Shown: positions 1-8,508, numbered from the stretch's first letter. The stretch: DNA of 11,750 nucleotides from Candidatus Sulfotelmatobacter sp. (GCA_030044775.1 JASICF010000555.1:1-11750); one strand, 5' to 3'. Made by a program: numbers and translations. The notes: a model not told the origin generated them from the sequence alone.

Positions 1-1016
1 ATGCTTTTGGCTACCAGGCGCTCTACTCCAACACCACGGCCAGCTATAACGACGCTCTTGGCTACCAGGCGCTGTACTACAACACCACGGGCGGCCTCAA
101 CAACGCATTTGGCTACCAGGCGCTTTACTCCAACACCACGGGCAACTACAGCGACGCTTTTGGCTACCGGGCGCTTTACTCCAACACCTCGATCGGCGGC
201 AACGACGCCTTTGGCTACGAGGCGCTCTACTCCAACACGGGGGGCGTCGGCAACGACGCTTTTGGCTCCCAGGCGCTTTACTCCAACACTACGGGCGGCG
301 CCAACACCGCCTTCGGCGCGGACGCGCTCTACCAAAACACGGGCGGCTTACAGAACACCGCCGTCGGCTATTTTGCGCTCTTCTCCAACACCACGGGTGC
401 GGGACTCACTTGCATCGGCTATGATTGCACCTCCTCCGCCGACGGTCTCACCAATGCCACGGCGATAGGGGCACACGCCGTGGTCGGGCAGAGTGACTCG
501 CTGGTGTTGGGCGGCACCGGCGAGTGGGCGGTAAAGGTGGGCATTGGGACGACGACTCCTTCCAGCGTTCTCACCATCGCCCGAGGCGCAGGCCATCCCG
601 TCAGCGACAGCTGGGAGACCTACAGCTCCCGCCGCTGGAAAACCAACATCCAGACGCTGCACGGTGCATTGTCCACAGTTGAACAACTCCGTGGCGTCTC
701 CTACGACCTGAAGGACTCGGGCAAGCACGAGATCGGAGTAATCGCCGAGGAAGTCGGACAGGTAGTGCCGGAGGTGGTCAGCTATGAACAGAACAGTAAA
801 GATGCAACGGGAGTGGATTACAGCCGCTTGACCGCATTGCTGATCGAGGCCACGAAGGAACAGCAGCGGGAGATTCGGCAACAGCAGGCTGCTCTCCGAA
901 CGCAGGCAGCGGCCATCCGCGATCTAAAGTCTGAGCTTCGCGCTACACGCCAGGCTCTGCGGAAGGTGAAAGCGCAAGTAGCCGCCGCTCAGCCTACATT
1001 GGTGGCGGCGAAGTGA
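1..1016 (+). CDS. Repeat fibre protein with C-terminal S74 chaperone domain (5' truncated)
   Basis: The gene is open from the window edge (first full codon at 3) to the TGA ending at 1016, 337 visible residues; the start and any signal peptide lie outside. Visible residues 1-136 are eight 17-residue repeats of the type AFGYQALYSNTTGxYND, which in related proteins are thought to form a stacked beta fibre like YadA heads. A linker (about 137-205) leads into a peptidase S74 / intramolecular chaperone domain (about 205-283). This contains SSRRWKTNI, where Ser208 and Lys213 have the five-residue spacing of the self-cleaving Ser-Lys dyad, and the GVIAEEVGQVVPEVV core. A Gln/Arg-rich coiled coil ends the protein. 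In the family the S74 domain trimerises the fibre and then cuts itself off. The next gene, 54 nt downstream, is a paralogue (68 of 75 S74 residues identical), so co-transcription is likely. An ATG at position 1 is out of frame and not the start. Databases often label such proteins 'tail fibre domain', but the secreted paralogue next door argues for a cell-surface role rather than a phage one. Confidence 0.88.
   Translation, partial: AFGYQALYSNTTASYNDALGYQALYYNTTGGLNNAFGYQALYSNTTGNYSDAFGYRALYSNTSIGGNDAFGYEALYSNTGGVGNDAFGSQALYSNTTGGANTAFGADALYQNTGGLQNTAVGYFALFSNTTGAGLTCIGYDCTSSADGLTNATAIGAHAVVGQSDSLVLGGTGEWAVKVGIGTTTPSSVLTIARGAGHPVSDSWETYSSRRWKTNIQTLHGALSTVEQLRGVSYDLKDSGKHEIGVIAEEVGQVVPEVVSYEQNSKDATGVDYSRLTALLIEATKEQQREIRQQQAALRTQAAAIRDLKSELRATRQALRKVKAQVAAAQPTLVAAK
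3..410 (+). repeat. Tandem 51-bp coding repeats, eight units
   Basis: Units begin at 3, 54, 105, 156, 207, 258, 309 and 360, each exactly 51 bp and encoding 17 residues. The invariant core is [AV]xG....AL[YF].NT, and most units begin gcttttggctacnaggcgct at the DNA level. The last unit is the most diverged. All units keep the reading frame, so gain or loss of a unit would change fibre length without breaking the gene. More units may lie left of the window. Confidence 0.92.
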
Positions 1017-1070
1017 GCGCCGCGAGTCAACCAGCAGAGGAAAAGAAGCAGATCGACACGGAGGATCAAC

Positions 1071-2558
1071 ATGAAAAGCCGAAGACTGCAGTCTCTGCCA
1101 GCGCTGGCTGTGTTGTTTAGCTTGTTCCCGTGGGTTGCGACCTATGCGCAGATCACCGGGGTAACGGCAGGAACCGACCTCACCGGGGGCGGGACGAGCG
1201 GCAACGTGACGCTCAACGTGAACACGAGTGCGCTCAACTCCGCCTACGCACAGTTGACCGCAGCAAATACCTTCACCGGCAACCAGACGGTGAATGGAAA
1301 CTTGAGCGCGACTGGAGTGGTAACCGGCGGCAGCTACCAGATTGGAAGCAACCTCTTCGCTTTCGGCTCTTACAGCAATGCGAATGCATTTCTTGGGTTC
1401 GCGGGGAACACGACAACCACGGGCTACTACAACACCGCCGTTGGCCAACAGGCGCTCTTCTCCAACATCACGGGCAACAGCAACACCGCCGTCGGCCTCG
1501 AGGCGCTCTACAGCAACACGCAGGGCAGCGGCAACATCGCCAGCGGCGGTTACGCGCTCACCTCCAACACCTCGGGCGGCCCCAACGGCGCCTTTGGCTT
1601 CGAGGCGCTCGCCGCCAACACAACGGGCGGCGAAAACGACGCTTTCGGCTACCGGGGGCTCTACTCCAACAGCACAGGCGACGGCAACGACGCTTTTGGC
1701 TACGAAGCGCTCTACTACAACACAGGCGGCTACAACACCGCCAGCGGCGTCTGGGCGCTGTACAACAACACCACGGGCAGCTACAACACCGCCAGCGGCA
1801 ATCAAGCGCTCTACCTTAATGCCACGGGCTCGGAAAACACGGCCATCGGCACCATGAGCGGTTCCACGGCCTCTTTTTCATCCGTGACAGGGAGTTACAA
1901 CACCTTCCTCGGGTACGGGGCCTACATGTCGTCCGGAAGTCTGTCTAATGCCACGGCCATCGGCGCCTGCGCAGAGGTCTCGGCCACCAATTCGATAGTG
2001 CTGGGCGGCGTGGGATGCGGGACCGGGAGCCACATCGCCGTTGGGATCGACGTCAGTGCTCCGACCAATATCCTCTCCGTGTTGAAGGGCGGTGGCCCCG
2101 CTATCGCCGACGGCTGGAGTACCTACAGCTCACGGCGCTGGAAGACCAACATCCGAACGCTGCACAACGCCCTGGCCAAGGTCGAGCAATTGCGAGGTGT
2201 TTCCTACGACCTGAAAGACAGCGGCAAGCATGAGGTGGGTGTGATTGCCGAGGAAGTGGGACAGGTAGTTCCCGAAGTGGTGAGCTACGAAAAGAACGGC
2301 AAGGATGCAACCGGGGTGGATTACAGCCGATTGACGGCATTGCTGATTGAGGCCTTAAAACAGCAGCAGAAGCAAATCGCACTTCAACAAAGCCAGATTC
2401 GCAAGCAACAACACTTGATGACCGCGCAGCAGCGCGAGATTGCGGGTTTGAGCCGTAAAGTTGGCGTGCTGGAGTCCAGCCTGCGCTCCAGTCACGCAGA
2501 GACCGCTTCTGTTCTTGTGTCTCAATCTGCCGTATTGCCCGACGGCAACACGAAATGA
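1071..2558 (+). CDS. Secreted repeat fibre protein with S74 chaperone domain
   Basis: This 495-residue protein has a complete ORF. The start is set by GGAGG at 1060-1064, six bases before the ATG. A Sec signal peptide (about residues 1-26, predicted cut TYA|Q) precedes a segment with the motif AGTDLTGGGTSGNVTLNVNT (33-52), common in modular fibre proteins. Residues 123-257 are eight tandem 17-residue repeats (one of 16) like those of the upstream gene. Residues about 258-345 are a linker ending in a short IGxxx-type beta segment. The S74 chaperone domain spans about 350-428, with Ser353 and Lys358 spaced as the self-cleavage dyad. A Gln-rich coiled coil (429-475) follows. No membrane anchor, LPxTG motif or type IX sorting tail is visible, so how it stays on the cell is unclear. 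By family knowledge it is a trimeric, self-processing surface or extracellular fibre; its ligand is unknown. It is a tandem paralogue of the gene at 1-1016, with much more divergent repeats. Confidence 0.9.
   Translation: MKSRRLQSLPALAVLFSLFPWVATYAQITGVTAGTDLTGGGTSGNVTLNVNTSALNSAYAQLTAANTFTGNQTVNGNLSATGVVTGGSYQIGSNLFAFGSYSNANAFLGFAGNTTTTGYYNTAVGQQALFSNITGNSNTAVGLEALYSNTQGSGNIASGGYALTSNTSGGPNGAFGFEALAANTTGGENDAFGYRGLYSNSTGDGNDAFGYEALYYNTGGYNTASGVWALYNNTTGSYNTASGNQALYLNATGSENTAIGTMSGSTASFSSVTGSYNTFLGYGAYMSSGSLSNATAIGACAEVSATNSIVLGGVGCGTGSHIAVGIDVSAPTNILSVLKGGGPAIADGWSTYSSRRWKTNIRTLHNALAKVEQLRGVSYDLKDSGKHEVGVIAEEVGQVVPEVVSYEKNGKDATGVDYSRLTALLIEALKQQQKQIALQQSQIRKQQHLMTAQQREIAGLSRKVGVLESSLRSSHAETASVLVSQSAVLPDGNTK
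1437..1841 (+). repeat. Degenerate tandem 51-bp coding repeats, eight units
   Basis: Eight consecutive units encode 17 residues each, except the sixth, which encodes 16 (48 bp). They follow the pattern A[VFS]GxxALxxNTTGxxNT. The units are more divergent from one another than those at 3-410, suggesting an older array or less homogenisation. Confidence 0.85.
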
Positions 2559-2567
2559 CCTAGGACG

Positions 2568-2588
2568 GAGCCCGACCAATATCGGCTC
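2568..2588. terminator. Hairpin after fibre genes, possible bidirectional terminator
   Basis: Nine bases after the stop at 2558, GAG(C)CCGA pairs with TCGGCTC around a six-base loop (CCAATA), giving seven base pairs with one bulged C. No good T-run follows. A second imperfect GC-rich hairpin (CCCCCCG / CGGTGGGG, 2607-2639) lies nearby. The position between two convergent transcription units fits a shared terminator, but without a U-tract this is weak. I see no gene in 2559-2721. Confidence 0.3.
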
Positions 2589-2721
2589 TGAATTTGAAAG
2601 CTGATGCCCCCCGCAGCTTCAGAGAAAGCGCCGGTGGGGATAACTCGGTGCCTGGGTTGGCCGTATAACCTTTGAAGAGAACTCGGCGCTACCGATATCG
2701 CCTCCCTCTCTCGACCGGTAC

Positions 2722-5142
2722 TCAGTTAGCCCGCGCATCGCTCTGGTTGCGCTGCTGAAGCTTGCGCAACTCGCGCCAGCGCGCATATTGTTCGGCCTTA
2801 GCCGGGTCGGGATCTTCCTCATCTTTGAGCCAGAAGCGGAACCAATCCACAGCTCCTCCCTGAGACTCCATACGCGCCGCCGGATTGGTCAACATGTGCT
2901 CATCGGAACTCAAAACCAGCAGTTCCGCCGGCTTATTCAGAAAACGCAAAACCGCGTAGGGCTCCCACATCGAAAGCACTTCCTGACGTCCGTGCGCCAC
3001 AACCTGCAACGGGGTGTCAACTTTATCCATATTGAATTCGGGGGAACGGCTCATCCACTGGGTGAGACCGGCACCGGACGGGTGCGCGCCGATCGTTGCC
3101 TCTTCCTGCCGGAAATACTCTCCGTTGTCCACCATAGCGAGGTACTGCAGATAGCCATAGTTGTTGCAGCTGCTGACCGCCGCGGCTTTCAAATGCAGCG
3201 CACTGGTAGTCATCGCGTGTAGAACGTAATAGCCGGTTTGGCTGAAGCCGCTCAGGCCGACACGATCCGGATCCACCAATCCCTCCTCCGCGAGTTGTTG
3301 CACAGCCGCCTCATAGCCTGCCACCTGACACGCCCCTCGCTCGTAGTTATCGATGGTGCAATCCTTGACCTGGAGCACCATCACTCCCAGCGCGGCCAGT
3401 TCCTGCGCGGCATAACCGCTGGTGAACGCGCCACTGGGTTCGAACGCATGCTCATCAAAGCCGTGGGTTTGAATCAGGAGAGGATAGCGTTTTCCCTTCA
3501 CATAGTCTGGAGGTTTGTACAAGCCTCCAATCCAGTCGTGCCCATCTTTGCCCCTCCATTCGAAGACCGAGACGTCTCCGAGTTGAATATCTTTAAGCTG
3601 TAGATTCGGGTTCCAGATCGTGAGCGAATTTTTCCCTTGTTTATCCGTTGCGATCAAGAGAGGAGGCTGATTCAGATCTTGTTTGACCTCGACATTGAGG
3701 GGATGAGTTTCGGGAGCCGGTTCGCCGATTGCGCCCTGTGGGTTCCAGGAACCATCCGCCGAGCGGACATAGGTCGTCGTAAGGCCCGAATTGTAGTGAA
3801 CGAGCACCCGATCGGATTTGCCGTAAACGAAGTGTGCGTCTGCCCACCACTGTTGCTGGTTTTCGCGCTCCGTCTGCTCCCGGCGGCGTTCCACGCAGGT
3901 AAGCTTCCCCGTCGGCAAATCTGCCACCGCAACGCACGGTCGATGCGCGTCGGTGTCCGGGTGTTGCGCGTCAAACCGTTGCACGTCAGCGGATATAAAC
4001 GTATCGGACATCACTACCGACTTGCCATCGGCCGACCAATCGGCAACGCTCGCGCCACTCCATCCGGCGTTCGGTCCATTTGGCGCATGAGTGAGCTGTT
4101 TGACTTTGCCGCTGGTTAGATCGATGACGACGAATTCGCTGATGTCCGCGTATCCGGTCGGGGAGTCAGGATCCTGGCGGCCCGCCCTCACGCGGAACGG
4201 GAACAATGGGGCTGGCGGATAGAGGGTTTCCCACTCGGGCGGAATCTCGGAAACTGTTAGAGCCGTCACGACGGAAAGCCCATCAGGAGAAAGTGCCAAT
4301 GCATCGAGTCCCTCGCCGTGGAGGGACACTGGGCGCCCGGATGACGCATCGGCGACACGGAATCGCTTGCCATCGACCACCGCCCAGAGCTCGAAGAAAT
4401 CGCGCATCCAGTTGCCGGTCCCTGGAAACATCAGGCCCCACAGGCTCCTGCCGGTCCCGACGACCGCTGTGGCCCGCTCAGATTCGGCAGGCTCGGGGGC
4501 AACGGGAACGTCAAAAGCGTAGACGAAGTGAGTCTCATTGCGAACAACAAAGGCCCGGACCGGGTACTCGTCGCTGGTCAGGGCCGTGACCTTTCTCGTG
4601 TGAAGAGACGCGAGAAAGAGCTGATCGTTGCCCGACGCGGTTTTCGCAAGGAAGGCAAATCCGCTGGAGTCGTCGAGCCACTGAACATTGCTGATGATGG
4701 GTCCATATTTATAGGTCGATTTCGTAACGGTCCACAAGGGAGCCGGTTCCTGCCGCGCGTTGCGTTCCGCAAGCAGCTTTTGTATGTCGTCGGTAGAGTA
4801 AACACGAACAGACGACTCCACCCGGTTTAAGTCGAGCCGTCCACGATCGGACGTCACCAGGAAGAACCGCTCGTCGGGGGAAAACACGACTCCGGAAGTG
4901 ATCTGGGTGAGTCCGATGTCGTCTGCGACGGTGAACCGTTTTGGCCCAGTCTGCGCGTTCGCTCGGGGAGCCACAGCCAGCAATTTGCAAAGGACCAGGA
5001 GCAGGCACGCTAAGAGTATCTTTTCTATCCGGTGCCCTATAAGTTGCTTTGACTCAACGCGGCTTCCACGCGCGCCGTTCCGTGCCGGAGCAAATGCAGG
5101 CTCCAACCCTGGAAATGCTTCAGAGTTCAAATTCCTGATCAT
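2722..5142 (-). CDS. Secreted S9-family (prolyl oligopeptidase-type) serine peptidase
   Basis: This 806-residue protein has an N-terminal beta-propeller-like half and a C-terminal alpha/beta hydrolase domain (about 525-775). The ATG at 5142 is preferred; a GTG at 5145 is also possible. AGGAG at 5157-5153 serves both. A long n-region precedes a hydrophobic segment (about 42-58) and a signal cut near ANA|Q (residue 63/64), so the enzyme is exported. The nucleophile elbow is GFSQTG with Ser634 (numbered from the ATG), and His749 in DEHMLTNP is the likely base. In HGRQEV, where S9 enzymes normally have Asp three residues after the Gly, this protein has Glu721. The N-terminal 38 residues before the hydrophobic segment are unusually long. 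The gene follows the TonB-dependent receptor by about 80 nt on the same strand, so it may process the substrate that the receptor handles. The family includes oligopeptidases, dipeptidyl peptidases and lasso-peptide isopeptidases; the substrate cannot be read from the sequence. Confidence 0.9.
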   Translation of the reverse strand: MIRNLNSEAFPGLEPAFAPARNGARGSRVESKQLIGHRIEKILLACLLLVLCKLLAVAPRANAQTGPKRFTVADDIGLTQITSGVVFSPDERFFLVTSDRGRLDLNRVESSVRVYSTDDIQKLLAERNARQEPAPLWTVTKSTYKYGPIISNVQWLDDSSGFAFLAKTASGNDQLFLASLHTRKVTALTSDEYPVRAFVVRNETHFVYAFDVPVAPEPAESERATAVVGTGRSLWGLMFPGTGNWMRDFFELWAVVDGKRFRVADASSGRPVSLHGEGLDALALSPDGLSVVTALTVSEIPPEWETLYPPAPLFPFRVRAGRQDPDSPTGYADISEFVVIDLTSGKVKQLTHAPNGPNAGWSGASVADWSADGKSVVMSDTFISADVQRFDAQHPDTDAHRPCVAVADLPTGKLTCVERRREQTERENQQQWWADAHFVYGKSDRVLVHYNSGLTTTYVRSADGSWNPQGAIGEPAPETHPLNVEVKQDLNQPPLLIATDKQGKNSLTIWNPNLQLKDIQLGDVSVFEWRGKDGHDWIGGLYKPPDYVKGKRYPLLIQTHGFDEHAFEPSGAFTSGYAAQELAALGVMVLQVKDCTIDNYERGACQVAGYEAAVQQLAEEGLVDPDRVGLSGFSQTGYYVLHAMTTSALHLKAAAVSSCNNYGYLQYLAMVDNGEYFRQEEATIGAHPSGAGLTQWMSRSPEFNMDKVDTPLQVVAHGRQEVLSMWEPYAVLRFLNKPAELLVLSSDEHMLTNPAARMESQGGAVDWFRFWLKDEEDPDPAKAEQYARWRELRKLQQRNQSDARAN

Positions 5143-5171
5143 CACTTAGTAGCTCCTGAATTATTTTGGAT

Positions 5172-5189
5172 CTGCTTTTTTTTTTGCAG
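5172..5189. repeat. CTGC-T10-GCAG homopolymer flanked by inverted arms
   Basis: In the gap between receptor and peptidase genes, ten consecutive T (A in the mRNA) at 5176-5185 are flanked by the four-base inverted arms CTGC and GCAG. The tract lies about 33 nt upstream of the peptidase start and just before its AGGAG. Ten-base homopolymers are prone to length change. Nothing is encoded here. Confidence 0.7.
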
Positions 5190-5222
5190 CTCAATGTCGA
5201 TTTTTCTCAGGTCCGAGTTTTC

Positions 5223-8200
5223 TCAGAATGTCAGTTTCAAGGCCAGTTGGATCGATCGTGGACCGCCGACTTGATAGAGAGGACTGAGGCTTCCGCCGCC
5301 AACATTTCCGTTGGCGAGGCTGGTGCCGAGCATTTGCGTACTCACACCGAATTCGGAATATAGTTCTCCGGGAGCGCCGAGGTTGCCTTGTTCAGGTCCA
5401 AAGTTGGGATGATTGAGAACGTTGAACATCTCGGCGCGGAACTGCATCTTGACGGCGTCATGAATGGGGAAATCCCGATGCAGGGCAAAATCCCACTGCG
5501 CCATCCCAAAGGCGCGCATCGCGTTCCGGCCTAAGTCTCCTTCACGAAGCGGAAGCCCGTTGGAATCGAGCGGCGGGCTTGTAAAAGCGGCAGGATTGAA
5601 CCCGCGGCCGCCGGGACACTCGGAGAGATACAAGATGCTGCACCCAGTGCCAGACAGGTACAGCGGCTTTCCGGGTACAACATCAGGTCGAACGTCTAGA
5701 TAATAGCCGTCATGGAGTTGGTTGAGATATCCATAGGTGAGATCTACCGGGGTCGCGGAGCGTGCCTGGACGATATTTTCGACAGACCACCCTGCAAGAA
5801 CAGGCTTGGCGAACCCGGGCACTCTGGCGGCCGGCACATCGTAAGTCAATGCCGCCGAAAACGCCTGACGAATGTCGAAATCCGAAGGGCCGTAGCTTTT
5901 GACTCCCGCACCAAAGAGATCGCCGTCGTTCCCGAAACCACTCGATCCGTCATCCAGCGAGTGCGACCATGTGTAGGATGCCAGCGCCTGCAGGCCGCGC
6001 GAGAGCCGGCGCCTGAATTGCGCCTGAAGAGCGTCATAGTTGGACGCAGCTGTGTTTGCCACGAGGATCGCGAATACATAATTCGCGTTGGGGTTACTGA
6101 CATCGGCGGATTGGATGAGCCGCGAACCGTGCGCAGCGACGTAGGAAAGCGACAGTGCCTGCTGTTCGCCGAGCGCCTGCTCGACCCCAAAATTCCACTG
6201 CAGCGTGTAAGGTGATTTCAAGTTGGGGTCAAAGGCGTCCAGGTATCCCTGGCTGCTATTGGGTGGAACGACGGACAAAGGCGCGGCCTCGGAGGCAGTG
6301 AGTGGGAAGGATACGACGCCACCATAGAAGGTATTCGAGTAAGGGTAGCCTTGGACGATAAGGCTTCCGACCTCGGAATCTGAGAGGTCATAAAAAACCC
6401 CGAAACCTCCGCGCACAACCGATTGCCATTGTGGCGTTCGTGTAAATGCATAAGCCACCCCGATTCGGGGCGCGAGACTGGAGTAATCGGTCGCGAAGAT
6501 TCGGGTTCCCGGGCCTGCCAAAGCTAGCTTCGACAGGTTGGTCGCGTTATAGCCGGTCACCGCAGCCGGGATATATGCATTGGTGGACGTGGGCGCGAAA
6601 TCAATGTCCCAGCGCAGTCCGTAGGTCAAGGTCAGGCGCGAGTTGGCATGCCAGGTGTCTTGGGCATAAATGCCAACATTATGAAATAAAAGTGCCTCGG
6701 TGTTGAAAGACGCAACAACGTAGCCATCGGTCAGTTCCGGCGGCGCAGCCAAGGTCGAGGGCATATCGTTGAAGAAGGCGCCCTGCGCATAGTCAGCCGC
6801 GGTCGACACAGGCGCGAGTCTTCGGTAGTCAATCCCGAACTTCAGATTGTGCGCCCCCCGCGACAGCGAGAAGCCATTTACCAGGTTCAATTGCCGCAGA
6901 AGGTTGCTTTGATTTTCTCCTGCGGTATAGCCCGGGCTCGCCAGCGAGTAAATCTCGATCCCAAACTGCCCGTTATTCAGCGAATATGCGCTGGGAATCG
7001 GATAGCTCGAGGGGGGAACGGCGCTACCGAAGTTGTCGAGATAGTTATACGACGTAGTGCTGACTCGGCTGTAATTGAAGCGGAAGTCGTTCGAAGCAGT
7101 GGGCGACAGCATCCAGGTCACACCTGCGGTTGCCGTTTGCACGTTGATTTGCGATGGAGTCACCTGACTCATGGCGGGCGCATACTCACCATTACCGCCA
7201 CGTGTAATGATGTTTGACGGTGAATAGTTATATCGCGCGAACAAGGACAATTTATCTTTCAGTTTCTGATCCAGCCGCAGGCTGTATGCATCCAGAGACG
7301 CGGTATTGGCATAACTGCTTTTGAACTCCGCCGCATAGATCGTGCCCGATGCGGGGCATCCGTTCACGCTCGCTGTGCACAAGACTTCGGGGCCATTTGG
7401 TAAGGGAAAAGCGTTCAAGTAAGGCCGCATCACCGGTTGAGCGGCGGTTCTAACATCCCCCCCGACCTTACACGTTGCATCGCAGGGAACGTTCGTTTCG
7501 ACCACCTGCGGCAATTTGAGCCGTTGTCCTTCATAGGAAAAGAAAAAGAAGGTACGCCCCTTGAGCAACGGACCACCGAAGGTCCCGCCGAAATCGTTCT
7601 GGCGTTCGGGTGGCCTGGGCAGCCCGGCGTTGTCTGCGAACCAGTCGTTGGCGTCAAGAGCCTCGTTGCGGAAATAATCGAATACGCTGCCGTGCCATTG
7701 ATCCGTGCCCGAGCGTGTGACGATCGAAATCTGCGCCCCCGGAGTTCTGCCAAACTCCGGGGCATAAGTAGAAGTCTGGATCCGTAGCTCCTGCAAGTCG
7801 TCAACCGATACTAGGCTGTTCGTTCCGCCCATTGCGCTAAAAGACCCGACGGACCCGGCCATTCCATTTCCGGTAAACAACGTATTGGCCGGCACTCCGA
7901 TGTTGGCGGCAACTCCATCCACCATCCAGTAGTTGGAACTGGTTCGCTGACCGTTAACGCTGAATTGCCCGTTATCGTAGCCCCCACTCGGTGTGACTAC
8001 GACTCCCGGCGTCAGATCGATCAGCGACTGAAAACTTCTGCCGTTCAGCGGCAGATTATCTGCAAACTGGCGATCCACGACCGTACTCACGCTGGCATCT
8101 TCCGTATTCACAAGTGGGGCGCCGGCCGATACTGTGATGGTCTCGGACACAGACCCCACCTGCAAAGCGAAGTTCAGCGAGACCTGGTCCTGTACATGCA

Positions 8201-8504
8201 ATTCGATATCGGGTTTAACGATCCCTTTGAAACCTTCTTTGGTGACATTTGCTCGATAGACCCCCGGTTGAAGAGTGGGAAGAGAATAGATTCCTTGACC
8301 ATCCGTCCGAGTGCTGGAGGGTACGCCAGTGTTGATGTTTGTAAAAACGATCTCTGCACCCGCGACAACATGCCCTTGCGGGTCGGTAACCTGGCCACCA
8401 ACAGTTGCCGAGGTCGCCTGCGCATATAACCGGGTAGAAAGGAAGGAACAGCCCAGCAAAGCGAGACCAGCAAGGGCTACAGGCCCCAATCGCGAGAATT
8501 TCAT
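5223..8504 (-). CDS. Oar-type TonB-dependent outer-membrane receptor
   Basis: This 1093-residue protein should import or bind a large substrate at the outer membrane using TonB energy. A signal peptide (about 1-29, cut LYA|Q) is followed by a CarboxypepD_reg-like domain (about 33-115; GGQVTDPQGHVVAGAEIVFTN and the GIYSLPTLQPGVYRANV strand pair). A TonB-box-like ETITVSA lies at 121-127. The plug domain (about 130-265) carries NLPLNGRSFQSLIDLTPG and the SVNGQRTSSNYWMVDGV motif. A long beta-barrel then runs to a terminal Phe (ALKLTF), as expected for BAM-assembled proteins. Length and layout match acidobacterial Oar-like receptors. There is no STN signalling domain. The start has a weak GAGG, five bases from the ATG, inside a perfect hairpin. 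It lies 76 nt after the anti-sigma gene and before the S9 peptidase gene, suggesting an operon. The ligand is unknown; peptides, glycans and siderophores are all possible. Confidence 0.93.
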   Translation of the reverse strand: MKFSRLGPVALAGLALLGCSFLSTRLYAQATSATVGGQVTDPQGHVVAGAEIVFTNINTGVPSSTRTDGQGIYSLPTLQPGVYRANVTKEGFKGIVKPDIELHVQDQVSLNFALQVGSVSETITVSAGAPLVNTEDASVSTVVDRQFADNLPLNGRSFQSLIDLTPGVVVTPSGGYDNGQFSVNGQRTSSNYWMVDGVAANIGVPANTLFTGNGMAGSVGSFSAMGGTNSLVSVDDLQELRIQTSTYAPEFGRTPGAQISIVTRSGTDQWHGSVFDYFRNEALDANDWFADNAGLPRPPERQNDFGGTFGGPLLKGRTFFFFSYEGQRLKLPQVVETNVPCDATCKVGGDVRTAAQPVMRPYLNAFPLPNGPEVLCTASVNGCPASGTIYAAEFKSSYANTASLDAYSLRLDQKLKDKLSLFARYNYSPSNIITRGGNGEYAPAMSQVTPSQINVQTATAGVTWMLSPTASNDFRFNYSRVSTTSYNYLDNFGSAVPPSSYPIPSAYSLNNGQFGIEIYSLASPGYTAGENQSNLLRQLNLVNGFSLSRGAHNLKFGIDYRRLAPVSTAADYAQGAFFNDMPSTLAAPPELTDGYVVASFNTEALLFHNVGIYAQDTWHANSRLTLTYGLRWDIDFAPTSTNAYIPAAVTGYNATNLSKLALAGPGTRIFATDYSSLAPRIGVAYAFTRTPQWQSVVRGGFGVFYDLSDSEVGSLIVQGYPYSNTFYGGVVSFPLTASEAAPLSVVPPNSSQGYLDAFDPNLKSPYTLQWNFGVEQALGEQQALSLSYVAAHGSRLIQSADVSNPNANYVFAILVANTAASNYDALQAQFRRRLSRGLQALASYTWSHSLDDGSSGFGNDGDLFGAGVKSYGPSDFDIRQAFSAALTYDVPAARVPGFAKPVLAGWSVENIVQARSATPVDLTYGYLNQLHDGYYLDVRPDVVPGKPLYLSGTGCSILYLSECPGGRGFNPAAFTSPPLDSNGLPLREGDLGRNAMRAFGMAQWDFALHRDFPIHDAVKMQFRAEMFNVLNHPNFGPEQGNLGAPGELYSEFGVSTQMLGTSLANGNVGGGSLSPLYQVGGPRSIQLALKLTF

Positions 8505-8508
8505 GAAT

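Noticed and set aside
1..468. A 155-residue open frame beginning with ATG at position 1, rich in Thr/Arg/Pro
   Set aside because: It is the wrong frame of the 51-bp repeats. The frame two bases over gives the recognised AFGYQAL repeats and runs on into the S74 domain; stop codons are simply rare in all frames of this GC-rich array.
924..1805. A 293-residue antisense open frame across the fibre genes
   Set aside because: It is low-complexity Val/Ala/Arg-rich, crosses the gap between two real genes and mirrors their repeats; no family resemblance, so it is a shadow of the repeat arrays.
1130..1819. A 229-residue plus-strand frame rich in Gln, Arg and His inside the second fibre gene
   Set aside because: Composition comes from out-of-frame reading of the repeats; it lacks a ribosome binding site and is wholly inside a well-supported gene.
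1..2558. Prophage or phage tail-fibre locus
   Set aside because: S74 domains suggest phage, but the complete gene has a Sec signal peptide and no other phage structural, lysis or integration gene is in the window.
8448..8504. LLGC in the receptor signal peptide read as a lipoprotein lipobox
   Set aside because: A signal peptidase I site (LYA|Q) follows, and TonB-dependent beta-barrels are not normally lipoproteins.
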